From CAXQUZ01 sp942491145 (lineage in GTDB: Bacteria; Myxococcota_A; UBA796; UBA2385), in assembly GCA_942491145.1 (NCBI GenBank), contig CALOBC010000034.1, positions 59,988 through 123,987 of the forward strand: a DNA stretch of 64,000 nt. Reading direction: 5' to 3'. The notes under the pieces were generated by a model. It was not told the origin of the DNA. It saw nothing but the letters and a program-made list of their open reading frames with translations, and did not search any database. Positions 58,836 through 64,000 of this stretch are shown piece by piece. Within the stretch, counting starts at the first letter, position 1; each line of letters opens with the position of its first letter. Made by a program: the position numbers and the translations under genes.

Positions 58836-60563
58836 TCACATCGAGATGGAGCCCTTGCGGAAGTCGGTCTTGCCGATCATGGCGTTGACCACCACCGGCT
58901 TGCCGGCCCGGGACAGCTCCACCGCCTTTGCGAGCGTGGCGTCGATGTCTTCGGGCTTCTCGATGCGAAGACCCACACCGCCGCAGCCCTCGGCCACCTT
59001 GTCGTAGGCCATGTGGGTGAGGCGGCAGGCCACGTCGTCTTCGAGGATGACCACTTGGTCCCGCTCGATCTGGGTCCACCCAGCGTCATTGCCGATGACC
59101 GCGATGACCGGCACGTTGTGGCGGGCAAACGTGTCGTACTCCATGATGCTGAACCCAGCAGCACCGTCGCCCCAGATCAACCACACGTCGGCGTCGGGGC
59201 GCACCAGCTTGGCCCCCAGCGCGAAGCCTGCGCCCACGCCCAAGGTGCCGAACACGCCGGGATCGAGCCAGGACAGGGCCTTGCGGGGGCTCATGGTGTA
59301 GGCCGCGGTGGCCACAAAGTCGCCGCCATCGCCCACCAGGATGCTGTTGTCCGACAGGTGGCGGTCCATCCCGCGGGTGACTTGCAGGGGGTTGCACAGC
59401 TCGGTGTCCTGCTCGGCCATCTTGCTGATCTCCAGCTCCCGGGCCGCGTCCGCCTCGTCGAGCTTGGGCCCCCACTCCGGTGACGGCTTCACCGTGCCCA
59501 GCGACGCGGCCACTTCGACCAAGAAGGTGTGGGGATCGGCCAACACCCCATGGTCCGGGCGGCGGTTCTTGTTCAGATCTTCGCGGGAGAGGTTCACACC
59601 GATGACCTTGGCCCGGCTGACGTGGGACCCGTAGTCCAAGCGAAAGTCGGCCGGCACGCCCGCGAGAATGCAGACGTCACAGCCCTTCAGAGCGTTGCGC
59701 CGCTTGTGCCGCTTCTGGAGCGGGTGGTCCTTGCCCAGCAGTCCGCGGGCCATGCCCGACAGGTAGACCGGAATGCCCATCTTCTCGACGGCAGCGACCA
59801 GCTCGCCCACCCGGTCCGCCCGGAGCATGGACTGGCTGCCCAGGACCATGAGGGGCCGCTTGGCGTCCTTGAGCATCTTGACGGCCTTGCGCACATCGGT
59901 GCCCGCGGGCTTGCGGGGCACAGCCTTCGCCGGCACCGTGAACGCCGGGGCGGCGGACAGCGCGAAGAGCTGGGCCAAGTGGCCCTTGATGTAGGCCGCT
60001 TGCACGTGCTCGAGGGGGGTCTTGTCGGCCTTGTCGGTGGTCTTCGCGTACCACTCGCGGACCGTCTTCTCTTCGTAGAGCAGGTCCACCGCCAGCTCGA
60101 CGAAGACAGGCCCAGGCACACCTTTTTGGGCCATCTCGAAGGCCTTTTCAAGGGCCGGCACCACGTCCCGCAGCCGGTCGGGGCGGGCGCACCACTTCAC
60201 ATGGGGCTTGATCAGCGCCATCTGGTCAATGTCTTGCAGCGAGCCCCGGCCGCGGAGCATCGTCGCCGTGGCGCCGCCGAGCAGCACCAGCGGGGACTGC
60301 GCCAGCTGGGCATTCTTGATGGCGGTGATCGTGTTGGTCACGCCCGGACCCGCCGTGACCGCCGCCACACCGGGCACACCAGTGAGCCGGGCCACCGCGT
60401 CCGCCGCAAACACGGCGTTGACCTCGTGGCGCACGTCGATCACCCGGATGCCGGCCCGCTTGGACTCGACCAAGATCGGCGAGATGTGACCGCCGACCAG
60501 CGTAAACAGGAACTCGACACCGTGGGCCCGGAGGACCTCTGCCACACGCTTTCCACCGTTCAT
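58836..60563 (-). CDS. ThDP-dependent enzyme, ILVBL/HACL-like (acetolactate synthase large-subunit fold)
   Basis: ATG at 60563 follows AGGAG and gives 575 residues. The catalytic Glu47 is in DVRHEVNAVFAADA, the N-terminal Pyr domain has VTAGPGVTNTITAIKNAQ, and the C-terminal PP domain has the ThDP motif GDGAAGFSIMEYDTFARH followed by VIAVIGNDAGWTQIERDQ. The end, IGKTDFRKGSISM, closely follows the ILVBL subgroup. True acetolactate synthases have a shorter end and an adjacent IlvN, which is absent, so a 2-hydroxyacyl-CoA lyase-type carboligase/lyase acting on 2-hydroxy fatty acyl-CoA is the better guess. Cytoplasmic. Confidence 0.87.
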   Translation of the reverse strand: MNGGKRVAEVLRAHGVEFLFTLVGGHISPILVESKRAGIRVIDVRHEVNAVFAADAVARLTGVPGVAAVTAGPGVTNTITAIKNAQLAQSPLVLLGGATATMLRGRGSLQDIDQMALIKPHVKWCARPDRLRDVVPALEKAFEMAQKGVPGPVFVELAVDLLYEEKTVREWYAKTTDKADKTPLEHVQAAYIKGHLAQLFALSAAPAFTVPAKAVPRKPAGTDVRKAVKMLKDAKRPLMVLGSQSMLRADRVGELVAAVEKMGIPVYLSGMARGLLGKDHPLQKRHKRRNALKGCDVCILAGVPADFRLDYGSHVSRAKVIGVNLSREDLNKNRRPDHGVLADPHTFLVEVAASLGTVKPSPEWGPKLDEADAARELEISKMAEQDTELCNPLQVTRGMDRHLSDNSILVGDGGDFVATAAYTMSPRKALSWLDPGVFGTLGVGAGFALGAKLVRPDADVWLIWGDGAAGFSIMEYDTFARHNVPVIAVIGNDAGWTQIERDQVVILEDDVACRLTHMAYDKVAEGCGGVGLRIEKPEDIDATLAKAVELSRAGKPVVVNAMIGKTDFRKGSISM

Positions 60564-60599
60564 CGAGGGCTCCTATGGGTGCGCCGGCCCGTTGCTCCA

Positions 60600-60659
60600 G
60601 CCGGCTCGGCCATCCGTCCTGAAGTGAAGCGCCATTCAGGACCGGGGGGCCAAGCCGGC
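60600..60659. promoter_or_regulatory. large imperfect inverted repeat between divergent genes
   Basis: Nested arms: GCCGGCT/AGCCGGC outer, GGCC/GGCC middle, CCGTCCTGAA/TTCAGGACCGG inner, around an 11-base loop. It lies between the divergent starts of the ThDP enzyme gene (60563) and the ABC-F gene (60739). It could be an operator, a cruciform or a 5' leader structure for either gene. ABC-F genes are often controlled by leader hairpins, but no leader peptide was found. Confidence 0.45.
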
Positions 60660-60738
60660 CGTAGCGGGCCCAAGGGACGGCGACAAGGCGCGGTGCGGAG
60701 GGATAGGGGCGCGTCCCCCCTTGTCAGGCTGGAGCCCC

Positions 60739-61286
60739 ATGCGCCGCGTCCTCACCGTTGCCGGCATCGAGAAAGCCTATGGCGACCGCTCGATCCTCCG
60801 TGGTGCCGATCTCACCGCTGATCTCGGCGAGCGCATCGGCCTCGTGGGCATCAACGGGTCCGGCAAGACCACCCTCCTTCGCATCATCGTGGGCGAGGAA
60901 GGCGCCGATCATGGCCGGGCAGAAGTCCTGGGGCCGCTGAATTGGCTGGGTCAGGACCCGGAGCTGCCCGGAGTCACGGTCGGCGATGCTCTCGACGAGG
61001 CCATCGCCTGGCACCAGACCTTGGTGAACGACTTTGAAGCGGCGTCCAGCTCAGGGCGCCACGCCGACGCCAACCGGCTGCACGATCGGCTGGACCAGGT
61101 CGGCTGGACGGTTGGCCACAAGGTCGCGGCCATGGCGGACCGGCTGGGCGTGCAGGACCGCGACGCTGCCATCGAGCGCCTCAGTGGGGGAGAGCGCCGT
61201 CGCTTGGCCTTGGCCCGTGCGCTGCTCGGTGCGCCCGACCTGCTGGTGCTCGACGAGCCCACAAACCACCTTGATGCCGACACTAT
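60739..61286 (+). CDS. ABC-F-type ATPase, N-terminal part, cut by the assembly junction
   Basis: ATG at 60739 gives about 182 genuine residues of an ABC-F protein. Present are Walker A GINGSGKTT (near 38), signature LSGGERRRLALARALL (near 153) and Walker B LLVLDEPTNHLDADT (near 173). Family members have two such ATPase domains (~530-650 residues) and act on ribosomes in translation or antibiotic protection. Only the first domain up to Walker B is present, then the frame runs into unrelated AT-rich DNA and stops at 61354-61356. The truncation is probably an assembly artefact, not a real mutation. Confidence 0.82.
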
Positions 61287-61290
61287 TGGT
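61258..61290. other. chimeric junction: GC-rich genome to AT-rich Flavobacteriia-like DNA
   Basis: Base composition switches from very GC-rich to very AT-rich within about 30 bases. The left side is mid-ABC-F gene; the right side is mid-rpoA, out of phase with it. Gene content and sequence quality change at the same point. The exact base is uncertain; rpoA similarity is clear from about 61289. Confidence 0.85.
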
Positions 61291-61909
61291 AAACACGTTT
61301 CGAATTATTTGCAATATGGAGAAATCAGTAAATTTAGATTTCGAAATTACAATTGAAAAAGGAAGAGGATTTGTTCCAGCAGAAGAAAATAAAAAATCTG
61401 GTGTTGCTTTAGGAACTATTTTTACAGATTCAATTTTTACACCAATTAAGAATGTAAAATACGCTGTAGAAAATTTCCGTGAAAGAGCAAAAAACAGATT
61501 ATGAAAAATTAGTTTTTGATATTACTGCAGTGGATCATTGCTCAAAAAGACGCCTTAACTGAAGCTGCAAAGATATTAATTCATCACTTTATGTTATTCT
61601 CTGATGAGCGTATTACTTTAGAAGCTGATGAGATTGCTCAAACTGAAACTTATGATGAAGAATCTTTACATATGCGTCAGTTGTTAAAAACTAAATTAGT
61701 GGATATGGATTTATCTGTACGTGCACTAAATTGTTTAAAAGCTGCAGAGGTTGATACTTTAGGTGATTTAGTATCATTTAACAAAAACGATTTAATGAAG
61801 TTCCGTAATTTCGGTAAAAAATCTTTAACTGAATTAGATGAATTTGTTCATAATAAAGGGTTTAAATTTCGGAATGGATTTAAGTAAATATGAATTAGAT
61901 AAAGATTAA
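61287..61909 (+). pseudogene. rpoA: RNA polymerase alpha subunit, 5'-truncated and frameshifted
   Basis: Successive frames encode Bacteroidota-type RpoA: CNMEKSVNLDFEITIEKGRG, VPAEENKK, IFTDSIFTPIKNVKYAVENF in one frame, then ALTEAAKILIHHFMLFSDER and the C-terminal domain MRQLLKTKLVDMDLSVRALN, LMKFRNFGKKSLTELDE in another. The last residues (MDLSKYELDKD-like) return to a third frame, ending at TAA 61907-61909. At least three frame changes occur near 61470-61540 and 61860. The N-terminal part is missing at the junction. Errors in the sequence are likelier than real decay, since rpoA is essential. Confidence 0.88.
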
Positions 61910-61947
61910 TTTAATCAACTTCGCTTTTAAATAAGATAAGATAAGAA

Positions 61948-62439
61948 ATGAGACACGGAAAGAAATTTAATCATTTAAGCAGAAAAGCTCCACATAGAAA
62001 AGCTATGTTGGCTAATATGGCATGTTCTCTTATTGAACATAAAAGAGTAAATACAACTGTAGCAAAAGCTAAAGCTTTGCAAAAATATATTGAACCGTTA
62101 ATTACTAAGTCTAAAACTGATACTACTCACAACAGAAGAGTTGTATTTAGTGCTACTTAAAAAATAAGTACATGTGTAACTGAATTATTTAGAGAAGTTT
62201 CTACAAAAGTTGCTGATAGACAGGAGATAGTATTCGCATTATTAAAATTAGAAAACCGTCAAGGAGATAACGCTCCTATGGCATAGTTGAAACTAGTTGA
62301 TTATAACACAATTTATAACCCTAACAGTAAAAAGAAAAAGAAAACAACTCGTAGAGGTAAAGTTAAAAAAGCCGAAACAGTTGCTGAAACAGTTGAAACA
62401 ACTGAAGATAAAAGAACGATATTAATGTTGATACATTAA
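61948..62439 (+). pseudogene. rplQ: 50S ribosomal protein L17, frameshifted
   Basis: ATG at 61948 starts MRHGKKFNHLSRKAPHRKAM, followed by LANMACSLIEHKRVNTTVAK and ITKSKTDTTHNRRVVFS, clear L17. A stop at 62158-62160 interrupts it. Other frames continue with VTELFREVSTKVADR, RIIKLENRQGDNAPMA-like and a Lys/Thr/Glu tail (KKKKKTTRRGKVKKAETVAE) as in Flavobacteriia L17. Several indels and one in-frame TAG (62284-62286) are present. Its position right after rpoA is the universal arrangement. Confidence 0.85.
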
Positions 62440-62450
62440 AAAATATAAAA

Positions 62451-62480
62451 GATAAACTGCAAAATAGTTTATCCTTTTTT
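62451..62480 (+). terminator. intrinsic terminator after rplQ
   Basis: GATAAACT/AGTTTATC, 8-bp stem with loop GCAAAAT, followed by CC and TTTTTT. A textbook Rho-independent terminator at the end of the rpoA-rplQ ribosomal operon in the AT-rich segment. Confidence 0.85.
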
Positions 62481-62509
62481 GCAGTATATTACTTTATAAA
62501 TATAAAAGA

Positions 62510-63192
62510 ATAAAAAAAACATTAAATTTTACTTTATTACTTTGTATGGTTTATAGTGCAAATTTTGCACAGCAAATTACAATAAAAACTATTGAGAGTA
62601 GATTAATAACAAATGAAGGAGTTGAATTTATAGAGAAGTTAAAAGATATAAGTAATGATATGTTATACTTTCTAAATTGGAATAATTAAAAGGAACTTTA
62701 TTTGCTGGACATTAAAATTTATCATTATCAAATATAAATTTTAATGTACCTCAAAATGCATCGAAGCAGAAATAAAAAGAGAAATTATTTTCCTTTAAAA
62801 ATTCAGAAATAGATTCAGTTGTAATAAATAAGTTCATTATTCAAAAATAAGAAACACTTTTTATGAGAAGTATTGTATGAGAAATGATCAATTGTTGAAA
62901 AAGATGCTATTGAATTTCGAAAGTAAAAGTAAAGACTTTACAGGAAAGCAGGAATGACTAAAAGGCTTTGTTAGATTTTCAATATCTAGTAAAATCAGAA
63001 AATGTTTTTAAAAGAATTGAATTAAATAAAAGAGCTATTTTAGAATTATTTGAGAAGAGTGAATTGCTAGAAAATTTTGTAAAAAAAGAAAGGTTATCAT
63101 ATAAAAAAGAAGAAGATATAGTTAAAATGCTTGAATATATATTGTTACAATTCAACGTAAAATTATTTAGTAACTTTAATATCTATATTTAA
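62510..63192 (+). pseudogene. broken hypothetical gene, probably secreted product
   Basis: The first readable part encodes a signal-peptide-like start (KKTLNFTLLLCMVYSANFAQ) followed by QITIKTIESRLITNEGVEF, ending at a stop near 62690. A later frame (62968-63192) gives 74 residues of Lys/Glu/Leu-rich helix-forming sequence. Together they look like one gene of about 200 codons damaged by indels and in-frame stops. No family recognised. It lies between the rplQ terminator and carA. Confidence 0.4.
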
Positions 63193-63207
63193 ATTTCAAT
63201 TTATACC

Positions 63208-64000
63208 ATGAAATACACACAAAGAAAAAAAGCAATTTTACTTTTAGCAGATGGTACCATCTTCGAAGGAAAATCAATTGGTACTGATGGAACTGCTTTT
63301 GGAGAAATTTGCTACAATACTGTATGACAGGATATTCCAAGAAGCCGTACAGACTTTCATATTTTGGACAATTAGTAACACTACTGGCTGCTCATATTGG
63401 AAATTATGGTGTTAATCAAAATGAAGTTGAGTCTGACTCTATAAAAATCTCTGGTTTAGTTTGTAAAAACTTCAGTTTTAATTTTTCAAGAGATAATGCG
63501 CAGGATTCTTTAGAAAATTATTTTAAAGATCAAAATTTGATGGCGATTTCTGATATTGACACTCGTGCAGTAGTTAGATATATTAGAGATAAAGGAGCTA
63601 TGAATGCTGTAATTTCAACTGAAATACAGATATTGAAAAAGTTAAAGGGAAAATTATTAGCCATTCCAGAATGAAAGGAACTAGAAGTTGACTTAATGAG
63701 ATTTCAACTTAAGAACGTATATTTTTATAGTGATAGAAAACTCAATTAAAGAATTTCTGCTTTAGATATTGGGTAAACAAAAACATTTTAAGAAACTTAG
63801 CTAAAAAGAGGTTATGCATAAAAGTTTTTCCTTTCAATGCTACTTTTACTGAAATGAATGAATTTAAACCAGATGGTTTCTTTTTATCAAATGGACCTGG
63901 AGATCCAGAGCCTTTAATTGAAGCACAAAATTTGGCTAAAGAAATAATTAAGAATAACATTCCTTTATTTAAGTTGCTTTTGAGACATCAAGTAATTGCA
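63208..64000 (+). pseudogene. carA: carbamoyl-phosphate synthase small subunit, frameshifted and cut by window end
   Basis: ATG at 63208 starts MKYTQRKKAILLLADGTIFE, typical of Bacteroidota CarA. After an early indel (~63320) another frame continues with LAAHIGNYGVNQNEVESDSI, ISDIDTRAVVRYIRDKGAMN. A third frame gives EMNEFKPDGFFLSNGPGDPE, the glutaminase-domain region. The enzyme makes carbamoyl phosphate for pyrimidines and arginine. Multiple frame changes and stops occur, and the gene runs off the window edge before the catalytic Cys/His region is complete. Gene order rpoA-rplQ-carA is usual in Flavobacteriia. Confidence 0.85.

Noticed and set aside
61287..64000. Genomic island or decaying symbiont DNA inserted in the GC-rich genome
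   Set aside because: Core rpoA-rplQ-carA genes with indels at homopolymers and a junction in mid-gene fit a sequencing/assembly artefact better.
1..64000. tRNA, rRNA or riboswitch genes
   Set aside because: No cloverleaf, TTC-loop or conserved rRNA segments, and no recognisable aptamer consensus was found, including upstream of the ThiE-like gene.

Overview
From base 1 to about 61,285 the window is one very GC-rich, densely coded bacterial segment. The gene set points to a Gram-negative with a complex outer envelope, most likely Myxococcota-like. The reasons are an unusual number of predicted lipoproteins (about 17 in 60 kb), Asp/Cys repeats of the MopE type, FG-GAP and Ig/PKD-like surface repeats, a DUF1592/DUF1552 pair, a class III cyclase, an Omp85 protein and heavy use of GTG/TTG starts. 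The assignment rests on family content only. No rRNA, tRNA, CRISPR array or complete insertion sequence was recognised.

Layout: 1-6.6 kb holds the tail of a PqqB-like hydrolase, a 2OG-Fe(II) oxygenase, a small XRE-type protein, an HtrA-like secreted protease, and an operon of DUF1592 cytochrome-type lipoprotein, Tat-exported DUF1552 protein and lipoprotein. 6.7-15 kb holds a DUF2079-like membrane protein, a beta-barrel protein, a Gly/Lys/His-rich exported protein coupled to a small lipoprotein, a creatininase-family enzyme, and a pair of unknown proteins, one with a GYF-like domain. 15-30.4 kb is dominated by large surface lipoproteins: 13 Ig-like modules, a CehA/McbA-type PHP metallohydrolase, and a MopE-array/FG-GAP fusion. 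A TlpA thioredoxin, a TrmH-type tRNA methyltransferase, a TPR protein, peptide deformylase and a ferredoxin sit between them. 30.5-42 kb has an adenylate cyclase, a heme/copper monooxygenase-like lipoprotein, a probably inactive rhodanese behind a 29-codon ORF, a TraB/GumN protein, a DEAD-box helicase, a VanX-type dipeptidase, a YciI-methyltransferase fusion and a patatin. 42-52.9 kb has a TamA/BamA-like Omp85 protein with a periplasmic partner, an acetyltransferase-like membrane protein coupled to a ThiE/TenI protein, an AlkA-like glycosylase coupled to a UbiA prenyltransferase, a 43-residue Cys4 protein, a ChaN-like lipoprotein, another MopE lipoprotein and a lamin-tail lipoprotein.

The most unusual gene is at 53,043-57,341. 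It encodes 1,432 residues: a disordered Pro/Ala-rich head, at least 22 copies of a ~25-residue S-x-DRGDRMGR repeat (a strict 75-bp DNA period over much of the array), and a C-terminal domain that reads like a degenerate IS66 transposase. Downstream, a pair of identical-format dyads (CTTACA-N7-TGTAAG) precedes a barrel protein with a long basic linker. A ThDP enzyme of the ILVBL/HACL type and the start of an ABC-F ATPase follow.

At about 61,285 the ABC-F gene is cut just after its Walker B region, and the sequence switches abruptly to AT-rich DNA with the Flavobacteriia gene order rpoA-rplQ-(unknown)-carA, riddled with frameshifts and stops. This is best explained as a chimeric assembly joining two organisms, the second part being error-rich sequence. 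The last 2.7 kb should not be interpreted as part of the first genome.
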